In this document: piece after piece, positions 50,001 to 61,474 of the stretch
Numbering within the stretch: position 1 is the stretch's first letter
How the letters are laid out: each line of letters begins with the position of its first letter
DNA from: Oscheius onirici
Lineage: Eukaryota > Nematoda > Chromadorea > Rhabditida > Rhabditidae
Length of the DNA stretch: 64,000 nucleotides
Direction: 5' to 3'
NCBI GenBank assembly: GCA_932521025.1
Contig: OW051473.1
Coordinates: 8,742,001-8,806,000, forward strand
The notes under the pieces: model-generated
Database searches by the model: none
What the model was told of the DNA's origin: nothing
The model's input: the letters and a program-made list of their open reading frames with translations, nothing else
Made by a program: the position numbers and the translations under genes

Positions 50001-52200
50001 TCCTTGTCCTTCAATCTCACAAATTTTTAAACGGTTCAAAGCGGTCTATTCACAGCTGTTGCCATCTTTGGGGCCTCTGTCTTGCCTCTCTTGCTGACAC
50101 CTGCTAGCAGCCTTTCCTCTAGGTCAGCCCACCCTGTTCTTGCCAGCTGCTTTACTTTGTTGCATCTTGTTGGCCATTAGTCAAAGTTTTGGTCAGATGG
50201 CCTTATAAATCTAGACAGGAGAGTTAGGAGTATCATGCTTGGAAGCATCACCATCTGCCACTCTCGCGTTTCTTTTGTTTGTGCCGTTATGCTAATTCTG
50301 GCGGCGCGCTTAGAAGTGACGGTAACTCGATCTGGCAGTTTATATTCTGACTCGCTGCCCGAGTACCGGTTACGTGGGGGCGCCCTCATTCCTAGCTCCT
50401 CCCATCCAAAACTCTTGATAACCTATATTACTGTCTCCCGTACCTAATCCGCTACCATTTTAACGTCTCGTTTTTATCACCTAGTTGCGTAACTATCATT
50501 CCGGCTCTCTCACTTCCACTGTCCATAAACAAATACTTAACCTCACATACTTGTCCGCAGCGCCATGATCGTAAATTTTCCGCCGGTCATGCCGTAACAG
50601 TTTTGACGATCTAATCGTCAACCTTACACCTACCAGAAGGAATGGGCCGAACAAAACGCTGGAATTTAGATGGTCATGGTTTCGAGACAGGAAATACAAA
50701 CGGTTTTTTCCCGGTAAAGGTTCTTGAACCTTTGAGAGATAATCCTTGAGATTCCTGTCCTTCAGTCTATCTTTCCTTCTCCCAAAGCCAGATATGCTAA
50801 TTTGTTGGCGGTATCTATCAAAGCGCACCGGGCGCACCTAATCCCTTAATAAGATGATCTGCGTATACGTTTCACCAACAGTGCGGGAACCACCTGTTTC
50901 CTTGTAACTGTAAGAGCTCTGCTTTTGTTTTGCTCCAAAATGCTTAGAATTCTTCAAAATTTCTATATTTCTTCCAATTTATGTGCTCCTGATCTGCTTT
51001 CTCGGAGACATTAGGAGAGAATTTTTAACTTTTTCGCTAAGCTTTGTTTTTCCTTTTAAACACTTTTGTTAGAGCTTTTGTTCACCTTGCGGCATTTTGA
51101 TTTGAAAGTCAAGTTTTATAACTGGAAGATTGGGTTTTAGAGAGTATTGGCTGTAAAACATCTTCATAATTCGTGTAGAATTTCTATGAACTTTGCCACA
51201 ATTACCCAGTTTCTTAGTTTCTACTAAGTTTACCGTTAAGTAAAGCGGATTTAAAGCGTGTAACTCGAATTTCTACCAAAAAGTTCATAACTAGTACCTA
51301 CAACATGTGAACGTCTCTAGTTTTCTAACTTCCATCTCAAAATATATTAAACAATCAAATTTCTATCCATTTTTCAACGAAATCACATTGATTCAGAACG
51401 TTCTGATATCTGTGCCCTAGATAGCAGCTTCCAGAACGTTACTGTATTCTACTCCAAAGGCTACCGCCTCTCATGAATTGATACTGTTAATCCCCCGAGC
51501 ACTTTCCACTAAAGACCCCACTCGGATGCGAGTAGACGTCAAACATAGCAGGACATAAATCCTTTACATGTAGGTACGTGTCCACCTGCCGATCTGCGCG
51601 GTGTAGCTCGTTAATCATTTTGAATTCTCTCCCGATTACAAATCGTAGCCGTCGGCCGACTTTGATTCATGCCTTTTCCGTAAGCAATTTGCGCTCCCGA
51701 ATTCGATCAATGTGGAGCCGCAATGAGAAGAAGAAGAGATAAGTTTTTTCTTAGCCTCTTCAAATGTTGCGAACGGGGTATTATCAGGGGAGAGAGGGTT
51801 AGTTTTGCTGCCGACTACAGCCCAAAAATGGCACTGGGGCTCTTAGCTATTCAATTACTGACCAGTTCCCTCTCTCGCTACTCTACACATAATTTATTCC
51901 GCGTAAACATATACACATTCAATTGTCAAGGATACAGTTCTTTCAATTGACTCTCCTTCTACATTATTCCTCCTCCCGGACACTAATCCCCTGTACCAGC
52001 CTTGTGTCTCTGAACAGTGCACTCGTCCTCTCAGTCGCCCTACCACAGTATCCTTTGTTCAAATGGAGGCTGGCGCGCGATTTGCGCTGCAGATGCCAAC
52101 CATCATTTTCACATTGATCTCACGCCTATCATTCGACAAAAAACGACCTCAAAATTCCTCTCTTTCCTCACTTTCCTTGAAAAACCTACGAAATTTTCAG
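47020..52200. other. 5.2 kb pyrimidine-rich region upstream of unc-62
   Basis: No gene supported. The + strand becomes rich in T and C from about 47.5 kb to 52 kb, matching the direction of unc-62. A long non-coding leader, first intron or enhancer region is plausible for a developmental homeobox gene. C. elegans unc-62 uses alternative first exons; none could be identified here. Confidence 0.4.
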
Positions 52201-55200
52201 ATGTGGTCAAACATGGAGAGCTGGCAAGCCTTTCAAGGATTTGCAGGAGCACCAGCTACCGACCCTTCTGGCCTACCAGGAGAGGTTAAAGTGGAAAAGC
52301 AGGAAAATATAGAGGTGGGTTTTGCCCTTGTGATTGACACGCGACTTTTTAACTTCTCTAAAATAATTGGGCAAGATAAGGCTGATAATTGTAGAGGAAA
52401 GAGAGATAAACTAACCAGCGACTGGCCGAGAGAACACTGGGAGAATGAACCCTTCTCTTTAAATGTTTGCCATAATTCAAACGGAATTGCTGCGCGCATA
52501 TTAAACAAGAAAGATTGACCGTGAGTGTCAAGTCGACACTCTCGCGGTGCCTTATCGCGTCCGTCTTCACCACCTCATCCGTCCGTCGGCGGGATTGTTT
52601 TATAAATCAAAGTCGGGATAGATGGACAGACACATCCATTAGGTCCAAGTTGTTCTATCCATCCTTCTCTTTGAGGCAGTGCCGGGGGCGAAATCAATGA
52701 CTCTCTCTAGCGGTACAGTAGTGCTGGAGGCCCTCCTCGGGTTCGGGGCGGAGCGCTCGCAGATTGGCCGTGCGATCTATGAGGGGCGGAGCGTGAACGC
52801 TGTTGCGAAGCCGTCGAAACATCGCCTAGCTGTCACGTCCTATTCATCTCCGGCTGATCTACCGCCCCAAGTATTCTGATCTAGTGCCTGCCTGCCATGG
52901 CCCAAAGGGTCAGCAGTTTATTTTCTTCTAGCCGTCTCTTTTTTGCGTTCAAACGACTTCAACGTCTCTTTTGATGATTGAAGGCCGACGGGGGTTCATT
53001 ACTTGTCATCCCACTTGACAGCATTGAAGCGCTGTAGCAGCACTTTTTCTCTTTTCTTCTTCTAAAGGCTCACTTTGATTCAAAACAACGCTTGACACTT
53101 AAAGCAATCCAGTATTTCAAGCTTAATGGCGTTCGCGTTTAGAATGACCCTCATGCAGCTCAAACCGAGGTCTATAATTTCAAAAAGCCGGTTTTGTTTT
53201 TTGCTTTCAGATACACTCAATTTTATTGAATTTGCAAAGAAAACATAAACTTTCTCATTGACAAGAAATTGACCTGGAGCTGTCACGTAGATCAAACGGA
53301 CAGCCTATATATTTGACGGAGCAGTGTCAAACAGCCGCTGAATGGGCCATAACTTGCGGAGTACGAAGTGTCCATCGCGAACCTATTATCCCTTGAGGCT
53401 ATCAGCGCTGTAATCCCTCTCTGGTCGAGCAAAGCGATTGTTGCTAAATCATCCCCTCCTTGACAAAAAAATCTGAACCGCAAAAAGACGAGAAAAAGAC
53501 ATCTCTGGACATCTGTAGCTGAGTGGCGTGCCGCGTCGTCATCCATCTAGTCGCGAGTTTCGCCTGCCACACGATATTGTCGGGACGATGTGTATCATTG
53601 ATTTTTGTTTTTCTTCTTTTGTTCAAAAAAGAAAGTCGATTAACCTACGCCTAAGAGTGGGAAACAGTTAATGACTCCTCCAAAATCTAGATCTCGCAGT
53701 TTTTATGAGCGTTCGGTGTCGAAGTGGGAGCGTAAATTGTCGGCGCTTTTCGAGATTGAGATCAGAATCAAGAGAACCGTTCCCTTGTTTCAGTACGGCG
53801 GAGACTATGGGCCTACGGCAGGAGAGTACGACCCGCCAGGAGGAGCTCCGTTCTACAATCAGCCCTACCCAATGCCGAATACGCATCACATGATGGGCCC
53901 TATACAGGACGAGCAATTGAAAAATCAAAAAGATCAAATATATGCGTACGTTTAAAGGATTCTTTGAGTTTAAAACATCAATTTTAGGCACCCGCTCTAC
54001 CCATTATTAACGTGTTTATTTGAAAAATGTGAACTAGCAACGTCGACGCCAAGGGAACAAAATCGGGATGGATCTGCCTCAAACGACGTTTGCTCCTCCT
54101 CAAGTTTTAAAGAAGATCTCACGGAATTTGCCAAAATGGTTAGTTTTGAAGTTTAAATTGAACTTAATGAAGAAATTTCAGGTACAAACGGAAAAACCAT
54201 ATTATGTGCCCAATCCAGAACTAGACCAACTAATGATTCAATCTATACAAATGCTGCGATTTCACTTACTAGAACTTGAAAAAGTAAGTCTTCGCGGTGA
54301 CAAAGTAAGAACACAACAGATTGTTAAAAATGTGGGGGGGGGGTGGAAAAGGAGAAAAAAGAGGTAGATAAGACTGATTGACAAGCTCTTGTCGTGTTGC
54401 TTAACGGAGGCAGTCTCTTTTTGCCTTATCTTGCGTTATCGTTTTTTCATGCGTCTCTCTTTTGAAAGGGGTCTGCTCTTGGCGAACGGCGTTCCAGCCG
54501 CCCTCTCTCTCTCTCTTCATCGCCTCTCCATTCCACTTTTTACGGCCAACATTTTCTTTTGGTCTGTGCATGACCGCGCAGCAGGGGTCCGGGCTGAAAA
54601 CCGGCGCCGACAGGAGAGTCGCTCTGTTTCTCTTTTCAGGGTGTTCCTCCCTCTGAAAAGTACAGGGGTTCAGTGTCAGGAAGGCTCGAGTCTCAGGGCT
54701 TTGAGTGCTTCCGCTGGCTAACTACTCCGTGAGGCTGTTTATGCAACCGACGGGTCGTAAATCAGAGCAAAAGTCTCGGTCACAAAATCTACGGCTTTCA
54801 GGTTCACGAGCTATGCGACAACTTCTGCAATAGATATGTCACCTGCCTGAAAGGGAAGATGCCGATGGACATCGTCGGCGATGAGCGAGCATCATCATCC
54901 CAGCCGCCAATCAGTCCCAGTACAGCTCCGTCGGCCAGTCCCAGCATGAATCCGACCCCCATGGGGTATATTTTTACTTGATCCTAATAAATATTGGTTT
55001 CAGTTATGCCGCTCCGTATGAACCGCAATCCGTACCACTTCCGGAGAGCCGCAGCACATTGTCACATCCCATGGAGGTGAGCGCCTTTTTGCAAAAGTTA
55101 AGCTTAGTTTTGAATGCAGTCTTGAATTGATGTACGTCGTTCATTTGGCGCCACAAAATTAAAACATCTGTTTGGTAGCTGGACGCCTGACAAATGGCCA

Positions 55201-58200
55201 TTGCGCTCTGATTTATATGACATCTCGCGCTCTTCTGCCCTTTTCCAAATGCACTCACGGGGCTTGGCGCCCGAAAAGTTTTCAAACCTAATTACCCCGG
55301 TCACTTTCAACCTGAAATGTTTGCGGCCAACTTTTGGGGGTGTTCGAGTCAATGAATCTCAGCGGCGCCATCACTTGCCAGCCCAGGAAATGTTTCGTCG
55401 TCATTCCTCTTGGACCAACTGACGGGCCTTCTTTCATCTCATGAGGTGTAATTTTTTGGGACGGGTGTCATGGCGGGAAAGTATTGAGACGGGCGAGAAA
55501 TGAGAGAGAAAAGATGCTAATCAGGTGGGAGAGAGAAAGAATGCAAATGACTTGTTTTGGCGGCACACTTTTGGTGGCACCCAGCTGCCACCTTTCTCAA
55601 GGGGATCATCTTTTTTGATGGAACTGTCATTGGGGCAGACAAGCGCGCCGCGCCGCCAGATATTCGATACCTTGACATATTGTCGACGGGAACAGAGATG
55701 GATTACAAGACTAAGTGTGGTCTAAACAAAAGCTTTCAGGGATCTTCTCTCGGTTACCCAACGTCATCGTCAGATCACCCTTTATCCATGGGCGGGCATC
55801 CCACGACGGCTGGGGCGCCCCATAGCCTTCCACTAGCCGCCGTCAGCAGTCCTTCTGCCAGGTTAGAAGAGAATTTTGAACTCAAACAACTCGAAACAGT
55901 TTCAGTTCAAGTAACGGGGGAGGCATCCGACACGACTCTACACCGCTGAGTGGCGACACTCCCGGAGCCGAGGGTCTCAGGAATCCCGCCAGTTTGGACA
56001 GTGTGTCTGAAGCAGGTATTTAAAGGGGCCTTGGTGGAGGAAAGACTCTCAGAGCTGGCTCTTTATATAGTCTAGACCAAAAACTTTGTCATCTCTGAGA
56101 GTGGTTATCCCTCCGGTGAAGAATTTAACAGATCAACACCCGCCTGTACAACCGGCTCGAGTAGAACAACCTCTCCTCTTTGCTTCTCCTTTCCTCTTTA
56201 ACCCACATTTCGTCCTCCGACTAACTTGTAGTTTTGTCCTGTCCAGCATGTACTCTTGTCCTCAACCCAGTGTGTGAATGCTGCCTGCCCTGAAAGCTAC
56301 CACACTGAGAAGTGTGTGCAGATTTCATGCTTGAATAGTTGTGCTAATGAGCAAGGCCCGGCCCGCTTTCAGGACAGCTTTTCGTGTCGCCGCGCGGCGT
56401 CCTCGACGAGTGTCTCTATTCTGCCGGTCTTCTAATGGATGACTGTTCAGTTTACGGAATGCCACCTCGTTATGAGGAGGCGCCACATGAATGCTACGGT
56501 TCTAACGACAGTCAGGACTTTGCTCACTCACAGCAACAGCAAGATTTCTATGCCTTGTCACATCCAGCTGATCCACCTCAGACTCAGCGTAGTTCGCCAC
56601 GTAAGGCTGCTTCAAACAATGCTAAAAAGAGAGGAATCTTCCCGAAACAGGCTACAAACATACTGCGAGCCTGGCTCTTCCAGCACTTGACGGTGAGACA
56701 CAGTTTATGTTCACTTTTGTGTTTCACAATCTGGGTTCAAGTAAATGTTGCACGGCTATGGCACCTCAAAATTTGCTTACTTTGCTTAGGTTTTACACTT
56801 TGTTCCTTGTCCATTTGTCCCGTCCCCCTCTGTCTCTTTTCTCTTTCAAAATGCTCTCTTGTTCTACTCGACCGGTTCAACAGACGGATCAACTCTTGAA
56901 CTCTTCCTATTGGTGAGTTTTAGGCGATGAGCTGCTTTCCCTTTCTGGATCCAATGAAGACGGTCGTGAGTCGGTCATGAGTGACGGACAGAACGGCTCT
57001 CTGAACGGAGGAAAAACACGAAAAGTCCCGAAAGTGTTTTCCAAGGAGGCCATTACCAAATTCCGTGCCTGGCTCTTCCAGAATCTGACGGTAAGAGAGA
57101 CCATTCTTTTCCCAGTTCCTCATTCCCTTCTGAACCCGAACCTGTGTCTTCTTTGATCAGATCATACTGTAGTCCTGTGCGCGCCTCTCCCGTCTGTGCG
57201 GGCCCTCTCCTGCTTAGAGTGTAACATTATTTTACAACATTGAGGTCATAGGCAGGCCTGCATACGGGATAACTCGACTGAGGGAGAGTTTGGGAGGTAA
57301 AAAACTGTTCGACCTCATTTGTTATACTTCTTTTTGCCGCTCGAGTAGTACACGGCGCAAAAAAGACGCGTGTGATGGATGACTCCGCCGCTCGTGCTGT
57401 TCCGCCAGGCATCCGGCGTCAATCCAGGGATCAGCTTGAAGGAAATATGGGCTTCATCATGCCCTCTGACACACTGTATTGAAAAATTGTCAATTGATAC
57501 ATTTTCAGCACCCATATCCATCGGAAGAGCAGAAGAAGCAGCTTGCCAATGACACCGGCCTCACAATCCTACAAGTCAACAACTGGTGGGTAATTGGATC
57601 AACCTTATGCCGAAAAGCGCTAATGTTTGTGCGATTAGCAGCTAATCCGATGCTGTGTGCACTGCGGGGGCTACCCAGACTCTTTTCGGCTGCGGCGATC
57701 ATTGCGCAGATTAGTAATAGATATGCCAACAGTGCAGTCTGTCGTCTTCACACCACCACAGAGAGAGAGAGACTGTACTGAACTGTGAGGTCAATCAAAT
57801 TAGCCGTATGTCGCATAATGGAGGCAGGGTAATCGTTGGAAAGAGAGGCTCCATGATCAGATTCGATGCGGCCCAGCGCGCTTCCCCGTTAAGTGCATAA
57901 TTGCTCGGCTCACACTGCTGTTAGACCTTCTCAGTTTACACACAGATTTGCTGCTCCCAAAGAAGGGAACATGGAACGATTTGTGTGTAGATCCACATAT
58001 GTCAGTCAGACGGGCAGTTAACTGTCTAGATTGTTGGTTTGGCGCACAGAGAGCGCCAGTCATTACGGCTTCGTTCAACTACCTTTGTGTCCAGTGGTCG
58101 CGGTTGAAATTTACTCCCTAAGAATGCCTTCTCTTTATCCTCCTGGAAAGAGAGTCAAGAAAGGGGGATTGACTAGGAAGCGGGGGACCTGCTCTAGGCA

Positions 58201-59895
58201 AAAAAGTTAGCACGGGAACACAAACTACTTGTTACTTATTCTATTAAGTGACGTCATATTTCATGAGACTGCCATGAATTTGGGATGCTTTTCGGCTATG
58301 TCAACCCTGCGCAGCCTCAGCAGTCCCTCGAGGGTATGATTTGGGCTGATAACGGCCATCCATCAATGGGATACAAGCTTCAATTGTCCTAGAGACAAAC
58401 TTTAAGCCACTACTTAAGTTTTTATGGAAATATTACACTGAACCTTGAAAATCTAGTTGCCTTCTAGGTTGGTTAAGAAAAAAAATTTCTTTGGTTTTAT
58501 AGCCCAATAGTCAATGGACCCATTTAGTGTTTTAAAATCTGTTCTGCTGCCCCTTGTCAATTACCGTATACCCTCGGAACAAGAGAGCGCGGAGAGCGCA
58601 GACACACAGCCTTGGCGATGATGGATGGGCGCAGCTGGCGACGCTGACAACACTGAGAAGGCCCAGCCGAAAAGATACTCGGGGACCCACGGCTACTGTA
58701 TCTCTTTGTGATATACTTTACCCCGATCTGTCCAGAGCTCAATTTTTGGTTCGGAAGTTCAATTTTCCCGAAAAATGCAGCGGTAGACGGAACGTCGTCA
58801 ACTCCTCCTCGGACGTCAGTCAGGTTAATCGATGGGGCCTGTTGGGAGTGATAGATGGAGAAAGATGAGCGCGGGCGAGAATGATAGCGGGTCCGATCTG
58901 ATGGAGAGAGAACGTGTTATTCGTCGAAGAAGACAGATTTGACGAGTCGGCGACCCCAACAAAGACTAATTCCTGACAGCCGTGAGAATATTGATCACCA
59001 CCATGAAGATGAGAAAGAACTGTCACGTCGTTTATTAAAGTCTCACTTAATCTGTCGAGACGACAAGAGTCGACACATCTTTCTCACGTTGATGTTTATA
59101 GTTTTTCCGACGTGTTGGCCTTATGATTTTATGGCTGCTCGTAAATCTGCTGCTGTCCCATCCAGTTCAACTTGGCAACTCTTTTTACGACATTCTGCGT
59201 GGCTTCTGGACCGTAAACTGCGATTTATGTGCATTTTATGAAGTGGTTGGGAGCGCAACAGATACCATCTCTCACTCACTGCTGCTGCTACGTCTGATTG
59301 CAATCTGCACCGAGAGGCAGGGTTTCCAGTTCCAGCCGGGGGGTCGCTCAATTAACACTTTTTCGAAGAAAACAATCTCGAACAAAAACAAATCTGAAAG
59401 TGACAGGAAATAAATGACTGCTGTTCTAGGTTCATCAACGCCAGACGACGAATTGTCCAGCCAATGATTGATCAGAGCAATCGAGCTGGAAGAGCCCCGA
59501 CGTGCAATGTATTCAAGAACAGAAGGAGGAATCCTTCCGGGACCAGTCCGGGACCCAGTCCAGATGGTTTGGTTTGACATTAAGCCCCTTTTTATCCTGA
59601 ATTTTCAGAAATCGGCACGTACTCTCCGGGCACAACGGCGGCTCCGGCCATGGCAATGCCTTATCCAGCTCCGGCCGACTTGTACAACATGCAACGAAGC
59701 ATGTTCCCTGCAGCTCCGTACGCCCCCTTCCCTACTCCGTAAGTCCATTCTTGGTCTAAAACGTCAAGATATAGTTTCAGTGGTATGCCGAATCCGTTTG
59801 CTATGGCTCCGATGGTTGGATTTCCTCCAGCCATGCAGGGACTGAGCTCCTGGATGGATCCCGGTGTACTCTCAGGAAGCCATTCAATGGACTAG
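52201..59895 (+). CDS. unc-62: Meis/Homothorax TALE homeodomain protein
   Basis: Exons: 52201-52314, 53794-53945, 53988-54138, 54182-54283, 54802-54965, 55004-55076, 55740-55861, 55906-56015, then either 56373-56692 or 56924-57090, then 57509-57585, 59430-59566, 59609-59738, 59781-59895. The protein is 588 or 537 residues. Order: N-terminal region, the bipartite Meis domain that binds Pbx/CEH-20 ([18 protein letters not shown] and [19 protein letters not shown]), a serine/proline linker, the TALE homeodomain ending [14 protein letters not shown], and a methionine/proline-rich tail. A nuclear transcription factor patterning body axes with Hox and Pbx. The ATG directly follows TTTTCAG, so the mRNA is likely trans-spliced or has an upstream UTR exon. 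AATAAA at 60136. Intron 57586-59429 (1.8 kb) shows nothing else. Confidence 0.95.
56373..56692 (+). CDS. unc-62: unc-62 alternative homeodomain exon, canonical Meis type
   Basis: Enters in phase 1 and leaves in phase 0. It encodes about 82 residues of pre-homeodomain sequence with a Q-rich patch, then the first part of the homeodomain, [12 protein letters not shown], ending A-W-L-F-Q-H-L-T. This is the usual Meis form of the N-terminal arm and helix 1. It corresponds to one of the two alternatively used exons (7a/7b) known in C. elegans. Confidence 0.85.
56924..57090 (+). CDS. unc-62: unc-62 alternative homeodomain exon, divergent type
   Basis: Also enters in phase 1 and leaves in phase 0, so it can replace the exon at 56373. 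It encodes an acidic G-D-E-L-L-S-L-S lead and a divergent arm and helix 1, [15 protein letters not shown], ending A-W-L-F-Q-N-L-T. Residues of the arm that contact DNA differ from the canonical exon. Splicing both exons together would duplicate the arm and helix 1, so they should be mutually exclusive. Confidence 0.85.
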
Positions 59896-60135
59896 AACCT
59901 CATCGTCTTTCGTCCGCGCGCTCAGTTGCATAAGATCTGAGACCCAATGACAAAAACAGTATCACAGGGTCCCCACTTTTAGTTGTCTTCTCTTTTTCAT
60001 CTTCCTCCCAAGTAGCTGTACAGTAAACCCGGGTACGTACCCATGTCATACAACATTGTTCCCCTCTCCTAATTAAAGAACAAGCTGCTCCCGTTCGCCC
60101 ATGACTGCCTCTGTGTCATGTATTTTTATGTTTAC

Positions 60136-60141
60136 AATAAA
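60136..60141 (+). terminator. Polyadenylation signal of unc-62
   Basis: AATAAA 241 nt past the stop at 59895. Confidence 0.6.
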
Positions 60142-61474
60142 TATATATGTTCGGTTTTGTTAAGGAAAGGCGCGAAGAGACTAGTCCCAGGCAATATTTG
60201 AGACGGACGCATTCATAGCCTATGTCTGCTGTCAATCACGAGTCAGCCGAAATTGAACCCAATTGCCAGCACGGGCTAAAGATGTCCGGCTCCGACCTTG
60301 CCTACAGTAAGGTGGTCTCTCTCCTCTTTTGCCTGCGCGCGAGGAGTGAGGCTGAAACACTTTGGAAAAATAGCTCGTTGTTCGGACGATAAATGACTGG
60401 AACACGGAGGAAGACGTCGACATCACAAAGGCCAAGTGTCCTAGACTGCCTCATTCGGAGACACAAAGATTTTTATGTAGAAACTTGAATCCTTCTCCTG
60501 CGGTTTAATAATTGAAAAGAACAAAACTCTTCATATCCGATAAAGGACAATTAGTTTCCGGAAACCTGTGAGTACAGTTGCTGGGACTGTTATGTGTCAG
60601 AGGTAACTTGAAATAGTAATGAAAACTACAAGTTTGAACAATGACCAAGTGGTTGTCCATGTTTTGTGGTCAGAGAAAATTTTGACAGAAAAATCAGAAA
60701 AAAAAGTCAGAAAAATCTGGGGCATTTAATCGGATTCATAGCCTCGCCATCTTCTGAACAGAAAAAGGCTGAACGGTAATGTTTTGTTTTCGTCGAAAAT
60801 TGAAGTATTAAAAGTTTTCTTGCTTATTAGCCATATGACGGCCAATTTCGGTAGTTTTCCTATCCTAAGTTGTAGTAAGGATTCAGAATAAACTATTTCT
60901 GTCTATCATAACAGCTACGTTTGAACAAACTGACAGCGAATTTTAAGCTGTTTGAACAATCAAAGGCAAAGGAAAAATTTATTTTTGTGAGATTACCGAT
61001 TTTGCTTTTAATACAGATAATTGCCCCTCAGCTGACAAGAAATAACAATCTGAAAATAGTCAGCAAAATCTGAGAAATAAGAGCAAAAAGAAGCTCTTTG
61101 GGTTTCAGCAAACTGTTTATCTTCATTATACTGCTGTTATTCCAATTTTGGCTCTGTAAGACGTTGAAAAGAATAAATAAGGCCAAAACAGCATTGAAAT
61201 AACTTTCATCCGTTTAGGCAGTTGCACGCAAAGCTGAATTATTCGGCGGGAGCATTTTCTCCATGGCAACGATGGCGGGAGTCCACATAGCTATGCTCGT
61301 CTCGCTTCTTCGCCACATATTGGTAGTCACCTGCCTGATTAGGCTGCTTCATGCATTACGCAACTTCAGTCACGCAAACATACACCCACTATTTCGTATT
61401 ATTTTTCTCAAAATGGGTGATTTTCATCACATTTTAAGCCATTTTCAGGCTGACGACCTCAGATTCACGGTGCT
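60142..61474. other. Intergenic space between unc-62 and the ankyrin gene
   Basis: 1.3 kb without a supported gene. AT-rich from about 60480 to 61200. Probably the ankyrin gene's promoter region. Confidence 0.5.
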
